In this document: positions 1-10,816 of the stretch, piece after piece
Layout of the letters: the number at the start of each line of letters is the position of its first letter
Numbering within the stretch: the first letter of the stretch is position 1
From: Aplectana chamaeleonis
Taxonomy: Eukaryota; Nematoda; Chromadorea; Rhabditida; Cosmocercidae
Direction of reading: 5' to 3'
Length of the DNA stretch: 64,000 nucleotides
NCBI GenBank assembly: GCA_029168955.1
Contig: JAPDOI010000900.1
Location: forward strand, 117,001-181,000
Program-made: the position numbers and the translations under genes
Notes under the pieces: generated by a model
Seen by the model: only the letters and a program-made list of their open reading frames with translations
What the model was told of the DNA's origin: nothing
Databases searched by the model: none

Positions 1-96
1 ACTCATACCTTGCAAAAATGTGGTCTTCAAGTTTTGTATCTAGCCATTTACTAGTGTGTTTTTCTATACATTTTAAGTGACCGGTTTTCCGCGTCT

Positions 97-1040
97 CTCC
101 TTCGGATTCTCCTGTTAAGGGCCGGAATGGAGAGGAATCCTGGACCCGCTCAGAAGTACCTATGCGCCACGTGCGGCAAGGATGTTACCAGGAGACATAC
201 CAGCGTCCAGTGCTTCGGATGCCAAAGGTGGGTGCATCTCTCCTGTTCGGGTCTCAGCTCTGTGAGGCATCATAACTCTGCTTTTCGCTGTGTTTTATGC
301 TCTTCACCTACCAACTCTGAATCCTCTTCCTCAAATCGCCCCCTTTCCATTGTACCTATCAATCTCAACGGCCTTCGTGCCAAACTTTCTGAGCTCTATC
401 TCTTCGCACGTACTTACCATCCAGACGCGATCATGGTTCAAGAAACCAAACTCTCTCCATTACCTACCCGTCCTCATCCTAATATCCCGGCCTACACTGC
501 CTTCCATGCTCCAAGGTCAGCTCTTGGCGGAGGAGTTTCAACCTTTAATTTATCTTCTCTCCCCTCCCACCTCATACCAAGCATCCCACGGATGGTACTC
601 TCGAGTACCTTTCAATCCATCTCCCCCTTAACACTCCCCTTTCTCTGTTCAACATCTATATTCTCCCTAGCACCTCCATGCCCCTCCTCCTACAATCCCA
701 TTCCTCTTCTCAAACAACTTAACGATTATTCCCTCTCATCATCAGTTGTTTTTGCGGGCGACTTTTCGCCCACACCTTCTGCTCGTCCCTTGGTTCTAAT
801 GCTAGAGGAGAAGAAGTCGAAAAATTGGCTGAGTGCGACCTGGTCATCTTAAACTATGATCAGCCCACTCGTCTCCCTGCCAACGGCCGATCTTCTACTC
901 CAGACATAACTCTAGTCTCTTCCAACCTTTCCAACGCTTGCTCATGGTCTACCTCAACAACATTGTCTAGTGATCATGTTCCCGTCTTTGTGCACATCGA
1001 TCTCTCAAATTCTCTTGCCCCATATTCTAGTGTTCGTTAA
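97..1040 (+). pseudogene. CR1-A ORF 5' part: 2A-like, PHD finger, endonuclease
   Basis: The frame opens before the ATG at 127 and reads ..AGMERNPGP, a 2A-like motif. A C4HC3 PHD-type zinc finger follows (CATC..CFGC..WVHLSC..CVLC), then an exonuclease/endonuclease/phosphatase (EEP) domain: INLNGLRAKLSEL, the catalytic Glu context VQETK, GGGVSTF, and a damaged GDF-N motif (FAGDFSPT). The frame slips near 800. The rest of the domain, with the SDHVPVF motif, continues at 825-1040. In this family the endonuclease nicks target DNA to prime reverse transcription. A single continuous protein is no longer encoded. Confidence 0.8.
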
Positions 1041-1130
1041 CATTCTTATTTTAATTAAGGCCAAGCAGACTGGTGCCTGTTCAGTGAGGTTGCGCTACGC
1101 CTAGCGGCTAATTACCCGTGGAATGGCAAT

Positions 1131-3041
1131 GTGCACCAGAAGGAGCATCACTTATCTGATGCAATTCGCAGGGCCATGAAGGCGGCTATCCCTGTTGGCC
1201 GAGTTAAGACGTTCTATCCAAACGTCACCAGAGAAATTCTTAAGAAAATCAGGACTAGAGATGCCAGAAGAGCAGTTGACCATCTAGACCCTGTCGTCGC
1301 TCAGCTGGATGGTGAGATCAGAAAAGATCTCGACCAGCACAAGAAAGAACAGTGGGAAAAATTCACAGAACAGTTGAATTTCAAGACGGACAGTGGACCT
1401 ACTTGGAAGGTTCTTCGGAAACTATCGGGAAAGAGCTCGCCAGCCACCATCTCCACTATTGAGTTCGGTAATAACGTTTTCAAGTCAGGAAAGGAAGCCG
1501 CCTACTCTCTCGGTAAAAGTTTTTTTAACCTTTCGCTAAGGTAGCTGAAAAGCTCATTGTCAAGGGTCTAGTGGAGCACAACGAGAAGCAGTTGCTTCAA
1601 CATGGGTTCAGGAGGCTACACTCCAAAACTACGGCTTTGCTAGAAATTATCAGCTATGCTATCGACGGGTTCAACTTTAACAAGCCATTGAGAACTGTAG
1701 CTGTTGCGTTGGATCTCACCAAGGCATTTGATACGGTTAACCTTGGAGTCCTGTCAAGCAACATATTGGAGTCGTCAATACCATCTTGGCAGAAGCGCTG
1801 GATATCGGCCTTTATTGAAGGTCGACGAGCAAGAGTCATGTTTCACAACCATGTCTCCAACAGTATTCCTATAGCAGCTCGAGTCCCTCAGGGCTGGGTT
1901 CTATCGCCAGCCCTCTTCAGTCTGTACCTCGATGATATGCCTGAGCCTCCACAGGACATCAAGGTCGCCGTGTATGCTGATGACATAACAAGCATGTGTC
2001 GAGATCGGGACTTACAGGTAGCCACCAATAAGATCAACGAGTACCTGATCACACTAAAGAGCTTTTTCAACCGCAAGATGCTAAGGATCTCTGCAGCCAA
2101 GTCGTCAAAGTCCGTTCTCACGACGGACCCATCCGAGCACAGCGCTCATCCGGATGTCGTGTGGGATGGAGACCGTTTGCCTGCTGCTCGCTTTCCAAAG
2201 CTGCTCGGTCTTGTGCTCGATCCGTCACTCAAGTTTCATAAGAATACAGAGAAGAAGCAGGCAGTCGTTAAAGCTAAGCTCAACGTTATCAGAGCCCTGG
2301 GCGGCACCTCGTGAGGTAGCATCAGGGAGACTATACTCACAACGTATACGGCGATCTTCAGCCCGCCCTGGAGTACGCCGCACCGGTATGGCAGCATCTC
2401 GTCTCAGAATCCTCCTGGACAAAGATGCAACGAATACAAAATGCTGCTCTCCGTATCGCCACCGGATAAGCAAGGAGTTCCCCAATCGAGCACCTGCATG
2501 CAGAGACCCGGTTATTACCGGTGAAGGAGCACTGTCAACTCCAGGCCCAGCAATTCCGCATTAACATTATAATGCAACCAAATCACCCGTCGTGGAGAGT
2601 GCTGTACCCCGTTAGAGAGAGAAGTATAAGGAAGCCATTCGCCGATGCTTCAAACAAAATCAATTTGCAAAGATGGCACGACTCACAGCAAGAACGACTC
2701 CGTCTTTTGCGCGAGGAGCACACCAAGTTCGTACGTTGTCATCTTGTGAAGGCGGCCATAAATCCTATACTAGGAGATATACCGCCCCCCGTCTGCACCT
2801 CAAAGTCTCAACTCGAAGAAGAGCGAGATGCACGCTCGCATCATTACGCTGTGGTCACTCTACAATGCTAATGTCTTATGTCAGCAAGATTGACAGCAGC
2901 AAATCTGATGTGTGCCCGGACTGCGGTACCGTCGGCCATGATACCGCACATTTATTCAACTGTCCGGTGAGACCTACCACGCTGACACCAACGGACCTAT
3001 GGACGAATTCACTACTGGTTGCCCAGTTCCTCCGCCTATGA
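1131..3041 (+). pseudogene. CR1-A ORF 3' part: linker, reverse transcriptase, C-terminal finger
   Basis: The segment 1131-1535 is the linker (HQKEHHLSDAIRRAMKAAIP). After an internal deletion, 1571-2314 encodes the RT with HGFRRLHS, VALDLTKAFDTV, RVPQGWVLSPALFSLYLDDM and the catalytic VYADDIT. The G of PQGG is changed to W, which would be expected to impair the palm. A stop at 2312 and frameshifts follow. The C-terminal domain at 2673-3041 retains the CPDCGTVGHDTAHLFNC finger and the ending DLWTNSLLVAQFLRL shared by all copies here. It cannot be translated as one protein. Confidence 0.85.
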
Positions 3042-3080
3042 CAAAACCCTCTATGTGGCTGCAAAGAAGAAGAAAAAGAA

Positions 3081-3758
3081 GACCAGTTTTTCTCTGAAAA
3101 CATACTTATTTCTTCAATACATCTTGTCGCCTTCTCCAATCACTTCATCCCATCCACTTTTCTCTTCCGCTCCATTCCGTAGCTTCCAATCGGGTCTTAT
3201 TTACAATTCAATTCGCGACTGATCTGAATACACGCCCAGAACCTATGTGCCTCATAATCCACCGTAGGAGAGCTTTACTATAGTTTTAACCTATACTAAA
3301 ACCTAATTACAGCAAGGTATCATGTTAATTAGACAGGATTATCGAAATCTCCGCATGGATATCCACACTCCGAGCTAAGGCTCCAATGCACTCAACAGCG
3401 AAACAGTCGTCATTTCTATAGCATATACGCATGGTAGTGCAATGGTTCAGGTGGTCACGTCTGCTGCGGAAGACGGCTGCATCATCGTCTCAGGAACCTT
3501 CCGGAATTGGAGGAGAATAACCAATTCCCATTATGAGCGCGAGGAGAAGAAGACTGCATGATATGGTTAGCGGTTGGTTAAACGGTTGGTTAGCAAAAGC
3601 AAAAGGACCATGATGTTTAAACCTTTTTGCAAGGAGCATGGTCCTGATTCGTCATATTTAGGAACGAATTTACTCTATTTACTGCGAACCAGGGCGAAGA
3701 GAGGAAAACAGATCGCGAGGGTGCGTGAGGAGAATAAGAAAGCGGCATACGCTCGCAC
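3081..3758. other. Intervening region between CR1-A and CR1-B
   Basis: No transposon signature is recognised. A minus-strand open stretch at 3325-3489 contains MRICYRNDDCFAVECIGA and reads like protein code, but it lacks a convincing splice acceptor and ends in TAA. It could be a decayed exon. A small hairpin (AGGACCATG / CATGGTCCT, about 3599-3645) lies just before CR1-B. Confidence 0.3.
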
Positions 3759-3886
3759 GCTGCCGAGATGTCGTACGTTCATGCCGTGGCAATGTGGAGG
3801 AAAGAAGACCGCCTCCGTGCAAACCAACGTCAATCCCTCCGCGGAAAGTGTTTTTGCCATGGGAGAGGTGTTGGCTGGCTACAGCT

Positions 3887-4855
3887 CTCCTGAGGGTTCT
3901 TCTACAAGAGGTCTGCGTCGAAAGGAACCCAGGGCCAGCTCAGGAGAAGTTACCATGCGCCACATGCGACAGAAAGGTTTTTTTGTGAAGTGGAACCAGC
4001 ATCCAATGCTTTGGATGCCAAAGGTGGGTGCACTTCTCTTGTTCGGGTCTCAGTTCTGTGAGACACCACGATTCTTCCTTTCGTTGTGTTGTATGCTCCG
4101 CCTCCAGCAACTCTAATCATTGACCAAGCGCCCCCTATGTGTTGTACACATCAATCTCAACAGCCTTCGCACCAAACTCTCTGAATTATCTCTCTTTGCA
4201 CGTACTCATCACCCGGATGTTATCATGGTTGAGGAAACCAAATCTCTCCCTCTGCTTCCTCTCGGCATCCAAACATCCCGGGTCATACTGCTTATCATAC
4301 TCCTAGGTCATCTCAAGGAGGCGGAGTCTCTTCTTTTGTTCTATCCTCCCTCCCTCTCACTTATTCTCAAATACTCCAAAAAATGGTACTCTCATGTATA
4401 TCCCAATCCAGCTACCTCTTGAAACTCCACTCTCTCTCTCTTTTCAATATATACACTCCTCCCTCAACATCCTGTCCATCAACATATAACCCTCTACCAC
4501 TTCTGAAGCAGCTGTTTGACTGCTCTCTCTCTCCCTCAACTGTCTTTGCCGATGACTTCAATGCTCACACGTTCTGCTCGTCGCTTCTGATAGTAGAAGA
4601 AAAGAAGTCGAAGAGTGGGCGGAAGAGTGCGATCTGGCTATCTTAAACGATGGCCAGCCCACTCGCCTCCCTGCCAAACACCGATCATCTAGCCCAGACA
4701 TCTCCCTTGCCTCTTCTAATCTCTCTAATGTCTGCTCTTGGTCTACCTCCACAACACTTTCCAGTGATCGCATTCCTGTCTTTGTCAATATCGATCTCTC
4801 TAACTCTCTTGCTCCCTATACTGGTATTCGTCATCGCTGTTATCCTAATTTAGGT
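3887..4855 (+). pseudogene. CR1-B 2A-like, PHD finger and endonuclease
   Basis: The 2A-like sequence here is CVERNPGP, preceded by the Leu-rich stretch LLRVLLQ. A Cys/His-rich PHD segment follows, broken by frameshifts around 3985. The endonuclease continues at 4120-4422 ([32 protein letters not shown]) and in another frame at 4383-4646, with the SSPDI and SDRIPVF regions near 4650-4850. The domain order is complete but split over three frames. Confidence 0.75.
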
Positions 4856-4912
4856 CCTGCAGACTGGAGCCTGTTCAGTGAGGTTGCACTCCGCCAAGCG
4901 GCCGGTGCGGAA

Positions 4913-6017
4913 ATGGAAACGAAGGAAATGTGGAACTCTAGAGCTGTTGGCCTTGATGGGATATGTCCTGCTGTCTTGAAGAAGATACCCACTGACCTAC
5001 TACCGCCTCTCACTGATGTGATAAACACCTGGTTCAAGTCGTGTACTATCCCGCAGAATTGGAAGACGGCTAACGTCGTGGCGCTGCCCGAGCCTGGCAA
5101 ACCCAAGCTTCAATCAAGAAATATCGTCCCATTAGTTTGCTGTCGTCTTTTGCTAAAGTAGCTAAAAAGCTGATTGTTGAAGACCTGGCTGAGCATAAAG
5201 AGAGACAGGTGTTTCAGCAAGAATTCAGAGAAATGCGTTCCACCACGACAGCTTCGTTAGAAATTACTAGCTATGCCATTGATGGTTTGAACGCCAAGAA
5301 GCCGCAGAGAACTGTAGCAGTGGCCTTGGATCTCACTAAGGCTTTCGACACAGTGAATCCTGGGATCTTGTCAAGCAACTTACTGGAGTCATCAATCCCG
5401 CCGTCGCAAAAGCGTTGGATAGCTGCATTTACTAGGGAAGACGAGCTAAAATGATGTTCCAAAATCACGTCTCCAACAGCTTTCCGATTGCAGCTGGTGT
5501 CCCGCAGGGCGTCGTATTGTCGCCCACCCTCTTCAGTCTGTACCTCGATGATATGCCCGCCATTCCCCAGGATATCAAGGTGGTAGCTTACGCCGATAAC
5601 ATGACCGTCGTGTGTCGTGATCGGGACATAAATGTGGCCGCCACTAAGATCAACGAGTACTTGATCACGCTGAAAAGTTTCTTCGACCGCAAAATGCTGA
5701 AGATTTCTGCGTCAAAGCCGTCGGTATCCGTACTCACAACGGACCCATCTGAACACAGCGCACATCCGTATGTCGTATGGAATGGGGATCGTTTGCCTGC
5801 GGCCCGCTTCCCAAAACTTCTCGGACTCGTGCTCGATCCATCGCTCAGGTTCCATAAGAACACGCAACAACATAGACAGCAGCAAATCAGATGTTTGCTG
5901 CATCGGCCCTGATACTGCACAGCTGTTCAACTGTCCGGAGAAACCCACCACGCTGACGGTAATGGATTTATGGACGAATCCATTACTCGTGGCCCCGGTT
6001 CTCAACCTTTACAAAAC
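4913..6017 (+). pseudogene. Reverse transcriptase remnant of nested CR1 N1
   Basis: Three frames together encode the RT: 4913-5161 (DVINTWFKSCTIPQNWKTA), 5137-5454 (LEITSYAIDG to the AFDTV motif) and 5451-5912 (palm and thumb). The YADD aspartate is replaced by Asn at about 5600, so the enzyme would be inactive. The finger domain at about 5880-5935 is collapsed by a deletion. It is a dead copy. Confidence 0.75.
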
Positions 6018-6032
6018 CCGCAATGTGGCTGC

Positions 6033-6296
6033 AAAGAGGAAGAAGACGAAGAAGGAAGAAGAAGGAAGAAGGAAGAAGGAAGAAGGAAGAAGGAAGAAGG
6101 AAGAAGGAAGAAGGAAGAAGGAAGAAGGAAGAAGGAAGAAGGAAGGAGGAAGAAAGGAGAAGGAAGAAGGAAGAAGGAAGAAGGAAGAAAGAAGAAGGAA
6201 GAAGGAAGAAGGAAGGAGGAAAAAGGAAAAAGGAAAAAGGAAAAAGGAAAAAGGAAAAAGGAAAAAGGAAGAAGGAAGAAGAAGGAAGAAGAAGAC
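6033..6296 (+). repeat. (GAAGGAA)n / (GGAAAAA)n microsatellite at a CR1 3' end
   Basis: About 260 bp of almost pure purine repeat starts immediately after the family's terminal GTGGCTGCAAAGAGGAAGAAG. Sister copies stop after only 10-20 bp of the same AAG-type tail, so this is an expanded retrotransposon tail. All frames in it are open, giving spurious Lys/Arg/Glu-rich or Phe/Leu/Ser-rich proteins. Confidence 0.95.
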
Positions 6297-6303
6297 GCGG
6301 TCG

Positions 6304-8616
6304 ATTCTCCGTAGAATGGCCATGTACACCAGAAGGAGCGCCACCTATCTGAAGCTATCAGGAAGGTTACGAAAGCTGCAATCCTTGAAGGTCGCGTCAG
6401 CACCTTTTTTCCCAATGTCACCAGGGAGACACTCCAGAAGATAAGGACAGGCACGCAAAGAGAGCTGCAGATCATCTTGACCAGACATCGCTGAGCTGGA
6501 TAATGAGATCGGGTGGAACCTAGGAAGGAATCTTGGGAAAACTTCACTGAGAAGATGAACTTCAAATGTGATGCCGCAGCAACGTGGAAAGCTTTGAGAA
6601 GGATATCCAAAGTTTACTTCCGCTAACAATTTCAACATTGAATTTGACGGTGGAGACTTTAGGTTTCGGAAAAAGAAGCCGCAAATGCTCTTGGAAAGCA
6701 TTTTTTCATCAATCATTAGAATGAAAAGAGAGAAGCAGAATAGAATAACTGTACGAGAACTCTGTAAATTGCGACTCATGGCTGATGATGAAGCAGTCAC
6801 GCTCGCGAAGGTTGAGAAGGTTATCAAGGAGATGAGTATTTCAAAGGCAGTAGGACCACATGGTTTGAGCCCAGCAGTTCTAAAGAGACCGCCGAGTGAA
6901 CTCCTAGCCCTACCCGCTGATGTCATCAACTCATCGTTTCGAACATGCACATTAACCCAAGATTGGAAGGCGGCTCGCGTCATCCCACTACCAAAACCGG
7001 GTAAATCACCATCTAATGCGAAAGGATACAGGCCAATCAGTCTTCTCTCACCTATTGCCAAAGTTGCGGAAAATTGGTCCTTTCGAGGAGCTTGCCGAAC
7101 ATAACAGCATACAAAAGAGCCAAGCGTTTTGCGATCAACTCAGCACCTTGTGTAATCAGCATACAAAAGCATAAACATGTTTTCCGCAAATTACATTCCG
7201 CCACTACGGCCTCGTTGGGAATTGTGAGCTATATCCTGGACGGCTTCCACGCCAAGAAACCTCAACGCACCGTAGGTGTAGCCCTCGACCTGACGAAGGC
7301 TTTTGACACTGTTAACCTGGGCATATTGTCAGAGTCTGTTAAGGTCTACCATTCCGCCCTGGCAGAAGCGGTGGATAACCGCCTTTACCTGAGGACGTCG
7401 GGCAAATTTGCTTTCTCAAGGACACGTCTCCAATAGCATCGCTATTGCGGCCGGCGTACCTCAAGGAGGAGTTATTTCGCATGCTCTTTTCAGTCTTTAT
7501 ATTGAAGATCTGCCCGTTCCCCCTCGAGACATCAAGGTCGTTGCGTGTGCGGATGATATCACTATTCTGTGCCGGGATCGCGACACAAATGTAGCCGCCA
7601 CTAAGATCAATGGCTACTTGATCGAGTTGAAATGTTTCTTCGATAGCGAGATGCTCAGAGTCTCTGCCTCTAAATCATCCGTTCCCGTCTTTTCCATTGA
7701 TCCTGCGGAGCACAGTGACCATCCTATGGTGAAATGGGACGAAACTCAATTGCCGGCCGCCCGTATCCCTAAGCTACTAGGACTCGTGTTGGACATGTCG
7801 TTGAAGTTTCATAAGAACACTTACCAGAAGTAAGCCACAGTGAAAACAAGACTCAAAGCCCTGCGTGCTCTCTGGAACGTCTTGGGGGTGCAGTGAAAAA
7901 AACTATCCTGACCACGTAAAAGGCAATTGTGCAATCTGCCTTGGAGTATGCTGCCCCAGTCTGGCAGCACATCGTGTTGGACACTTCTTGGTCCAAGCTG
8001 CAGCGCATCCAAAATGCCGCTCTGCGAATCGTAATAGGCTGTTCTAAAAGCTCTCCAGTACAGCACTTACACGCCGAAGCTCGCATTCTGCCAGTAAGAG
8101 ACCATTCCGATCTCCAGGCACAACAGTTGTACATACACTTTCTAAAGCAGCCAAGTCATCAGTCGCGAAAAGTATTAGATCCCGTGAGAGAGAGAGATGT
8201 ATAAGAAGGCCATTTTCTGATGCTCCCTCGAAGATCAATGCACAGAGATGGACCAACAACAACAAGAACGCCTCCGTCTCTTGCGTACAGAGCACACCCA
8301 ATTCGTTAAGGATCACTTGTGCAAGGCCGCCGTAAACTCCGTTCTTAGAGTCTGGTCACCTGCGGTTAGCGAAGCCAAGATGGAACTCAGTAGGCGTGCC
8401 AGGTGCACCCTTGCCTCCTTGTGCTGTGGGCACTCCCCTATGCTCATGCCCTATCTGCATAAGATCGACAGCAGTCGACCTGACGAGTGCCCGGATTGTG
8501 GTAATCAAGGGCATACTATTGCGCACCTTTTCAACGGCCCAATGAGACCGACTTCATTAGCGACAAGGGATCTCTGGACTAATCCCACGCTGATGGCCCA
8601 GTTCCTCAACCTATGA
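6304..8616 (+). pseudogene. CR1-B linker, reverse transcriptase and C-terminal finger
   Basis: This is the 3' half of copy B after the nested insertion. It holds the linker (VHQKERHLSEAIRK, 6325-6660), RT fingers at 6685-7104 (SISKAVGPHGLSPAVLKR, PLPKPGKSPSNAKGYRPISLLS), the AFDTVNLGILSES motif near 7290-7330, AGVPQGGVISHALFSLYIEDL at about 7450, and ACADDIT in place of YADD. A 52-bp insertion bounded by the direct repeat CAGCATACAAAAG (7105-7117 and 7157-7169) breaks the HGFRK motif. The last 122 codons (8248-8616), with CPDCGNQGHTIAHLFNG, are still open. Confidence 0.8.
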
Positions 8617-8660
8617 CAGGACCCTCTCTGTGGCTGCAGAAGAAGAAAATACGCTCGCAC

Positions 8661-9573
8661 AAGCACGCGATGGACCCGAATTAATTTCGACCAGAAATTA
8701 AATGCATACAGAATAAACAAGGAGATTAAATCTTACCGCTTTGCACCTGCAATCTCTGGTAGTCGGAGACATATATTCTGCAAGGGCTCTTCACTACGGC
8801 CAACCTTCTTTAATTTAGGCGAGTTGACCACTTCCACGTCCCATGCACATTCTAAAACACTACTACTCAAACAAATCCTGTCACATTGCATTCGATAGAT
8901 GGAGGGATTTTCCCCGGTATAACCCTTTATAGTTCCCACGAGATGTCTCCCCATTCAGCATTCTCGCCGAGTTTCAAATGTACAATTTCTTTTGATAGGT
9001 ACCATGGAAGCAACTTGAGCTGTCCTCTCCAATACACCATCGGGAAGCAGGGCCACTTGGTGGACGCGTTGTATAAACACCTATCGAAACCAACTCAAAC
9101 GCTATGACAAAATTGTTTTTTTGCGATATAAGCACAAAAAGCGGGTCGCAGCAAACCTATCGATGGTTTTTGAAGCAAAAGAAGCCGACGGCGAAGCAAA
9201 TCATTTAGTATGGATGGATGTAGTGGTTTTTTATGATGATAGAGGAACTGCTCGAAGACGGTATAAGGTCTTTCTAAAACGTAGCGAGTCGCAAATATTC
9301 AGCACATCTCGTACGAAAGGAACATTGTCTTTCTCAGGCGCGTACGCTTCTCATGACACCAGCCCAGAACGTAGCACCGGCTATGATGACAAATACGCAT
9401 TTCATACGCTGTTTCCGGGGTCCACTTGCACTCAGTTTTAAAATTCACTTCGCAAAAATTTTTACAACTTCTTAAAATGTCTTGAAATAACAAATAACGG
9501 GAAGACGAAAATGGATAAGAAAAATCATTGCTGTTGCGACACTCACGGCCGCAACGCGTCCGTAATCATGATC
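8661..9573. other. Gap with one exon-like segment; otherwise no recognised element
   Basis: It lies between CR1-B and the MITE at 9.57 kb. The minus strand holds an exon-like open frame (8737-8954, listed separately). The 106-codon plus-strand frame at 9121-9441 has no recognisable motif and no supporting signals, and I treat it as chance. Confidence 0.3.
8737..8954 (-). CDS. Possible first exon of an unidentified host gene
   Basis: From an ATG at 8954 the minus strand encodes MGRHLVGTIKGYTGEN.. through ..NICLRLPEIAGAKR and then meets a good 5' splice site, GCG|GTAAGATTTAATC, at 8736. An in-frame stop directly precedes the ATG. The peptide has a natural amino-acid composition, but I recognise no domain. 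CR1-B lies 80 bp downstream and would sit in the following intron if the gene continues. An alternative acceptor (GTGTTTTAG) lies inside it. Confidence is low because only one signal and one open frame support it. Confidence 0.25.
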
Positions 9574-9950
9574 TTAGGGCCATTGTTATACCAAGAATTT
9601 GCAACCGCGACAGGTGCGGTCATCTGCAACGAATCGTGCTAGGACCAGGCCGACATAGCAGAAAAATGCTGTCGCAAGAACAGTTTGCAGCACCTGTCGC
9701 GGTCGCTGGCTCGAAAGGGGATGTTATACCTGAAATGTGGAAATCGTGCGGTATTCGGTCGCTGCCGCAGCTGTCCGTCGCAGTGCAGTGCACTGCGACG
9801 GGTTTCAGCGACAGCGACCCAGCCAATTCCAGTACCTTGCCGGGTGTTTCTTGGCCCTAAGCGACAGCGACGGCCGACCCTCAGAGACAGCAGCGTAGTA
9901 GTGCTCTACGACCACGACAGGCCTGTCGCGGGGTATTACAATGGCCTAGG
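9574..9950. mobile_element. MITE-like inverted-repeat element
   Basis: The ends TAGGGCCATTGTTATACC (9575) and GGTATTACAATGGCCTA (ending 9949) are inverted copies with few mismatches, and both are bounded by TA. The interior is rich in CTGTCGC/GCGACAG words and contains a 27-bp near-perfect palindrome at 9775-9801 (CCGTCGCAGTGCA, one central G, then its complement). There is no coding content, so it is a non-autonomous element. Confidence 0.6.
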
Positions 9951-10474
9951 ACAAGTCGTTCATAAGCGTCACTTATTGTCTATGTCGTTCTAGCTTCTTC
10001 CTCCGTCTCCCCACCACCCTCTCGCTGTCTATACCATCAGCTCCGCACACGCCCGCGAAGGAACCATGAGAATTTTGTTTTCATGTATACTGTACGTCAC
10101 GTGCACGGGAACATAAGTAACTACCGAAATTCCCAGCAGCAAATTCTTGCAGAAAAAGCTCCTACACAGTGTAAACCAACCTTCAGAATCGTCCACTTGG
10201 TCTGGCGGATCTCAGACCCCCTCCGCAGCGCAGACCCACCCCCGTGGAGCTCCACACCTAGCGCCGAACCCTGTGTGATGCTATTAATTGTTTTTTGGCA
10301 TCTTAAAACTTGTTTTAATTTTGCGTGCAGTGTTTCCTTCCGAAAAACGTCCATAAGGCGTCCTACCTTTTCCATTTGTTTTCTGTTCCGTATAAATCGT
10401 TGGAGGGAAAGACTCTGACCCACTGACTAAATGGGAATCGGGGTAAAAATACAAAATTAGCTTGGGGTTGTTTT
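9951..10474. other. Non-coding gap
   Basis: I see no element ends, tandem repeats or plausible exons here. It contains a GC-rich stretch (about 10200-10270) and an A/T-rich remainder. Confidence 0.3.
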
Positions 10475-10816
10475 TCACCTACTTTCTGAACAAAAAACTA
10501 CTTTTGGTAACACTGTCCGACTTTGCGGAATCAAAAGCACAACATATTTGGTGACAGGATAAAAAGCCCAATCTGGTGTAAATAAAGAATAGGCCATTGA
10601 AGCATGTAGAAATTCATTACCGAAAAATTCCTGAGCGTGAATAGGCCTTCCCAATCGTAGAACTCGTGAAGGAATAAGCGCTGACATGATCGCATTGTAC
10701 CACTCAGCATTTTGTCGGCCTTCATCTCCACCTTTGACGCCTGCATCATCCACTTTCAGACAAAGCGTCTCATCAGGCTCCATTAAGCATACACATCTTT
10801 TCAGCTTGGGATCAAA
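10475..10816 (-). CDS. Possible exon of an unidentified gene
   Basis: A strong nematode-type acceptor (CTAGTTTTCAG, minus strand) sits immediately upstream of an open frame beginning FDPKLKRCVCLMEPDET and continuing through DDAGVKGGDEG and NAEWYNAIMSALIPSR to a stop at 10475. Donor-like GT sites (AAA|GTAGTT, GAAA|GTAGGT) occur near the end, so the true exon may stop earlier. I do not recognise the family. The same strand carries two further exon-like segments upstream (11458-11567 and 11705-11932), consistent with one gene read right to left. Confidence 0.35.
   Translation of the reverse strand, partial: FDPKLKRCVCLMEPDETLCLKVDDAGVKGGDEGRQNAEWYNAIMSALIPSRVLRLGRPIHAQEFFGNEFLHASMAYSLFTPDWAFYPVTKYVVLLIPQSRTVLPKVVFCSESR

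Larger units (their letters stand above)
91..3080 (+). mobile_element. CR1-like non-LTR retrotransposon, copy A (5'-truncated, decayed)
   Basis: A CR1/Jockey-type element reading left to right: 2A-like motif, PHD finger, endonuclease, linker, reverse transcriptase, C-terminal Cys/His finger, then a short AAG-rich tail (GCTGCAAAGAAGAAGAAAAA). It lacks the first part of the family's 5' end. About 400 bp between the linker (near 1530) and the RT fingers (near 1545) are missing compared with sister copies, and there are frameshifts near 800 and a stop at 2312. A probable target-site duplication flanks it: GACCGGTTTTCC at 79-90 and GACCAGTTTTTC at 3081-3092 (10/12 match). It is an old, dead copy. 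Confidence 0.9.
4905..6296 (+). mobile_element. Nested, 5'-truncated CR1 copy (N1) inside CR1-B
   Basis: It starts in the RT thumb-proximal linker (EMWNSRAVGLDGICPAVLKK) and runs through the RT palm (VALDLTKAFDTVNPG, AGVPQGVVLSPTLFSLYLDDM, AYADNMT, where the catalytic YADD has become YADN). After an internal deletion near 5866 it ends in the C-terminal finger and a long GAA-rich tail. A short duplication, GCGGCCG at 4898-4904 and GCGGTCG at 6297-6303, flanks it. Its host element resumes directly afterwards in the same orientation. Confidence 0.8.
3759..8648 (+). mobile_element. CR1-like retrotransposon, copy B (nearly full length, host of a nested copy)
   Basis: It begins with the family's apparent 5' terminus (GCTGCCGAGATGTCGTACG) and ends in the GGCTGCAGAAGAAGAAA tail. 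A perfect 12-bp target-site duplication, ATACGCTCGCAC, flanks it at 3747-3758 and 8649-8660. The 5' half (3759-4904: 2A-like, PHD, endonuclease) stops at ..EVALRQAA and resumes at 6297 with the next part of the protein (..NGHVHQKER..). The interval 4905-6296 is therefore an insertion. Without it the element is about 3.5 kb. Stops and frameshifts are frequent. Confidence 0.9.

Noticed and set aside
6002..6610. Frames rich in Lys/Arg/Glu or Phe/Leu/Ser
   Set aside because: Translation of the purine microsatellite at the CR1 tail.
9121..9441. 106-codon plus-strand frame
   Set aside because: No domain, splice signal or repeat relationship; length is within chance expectation for this base composition.
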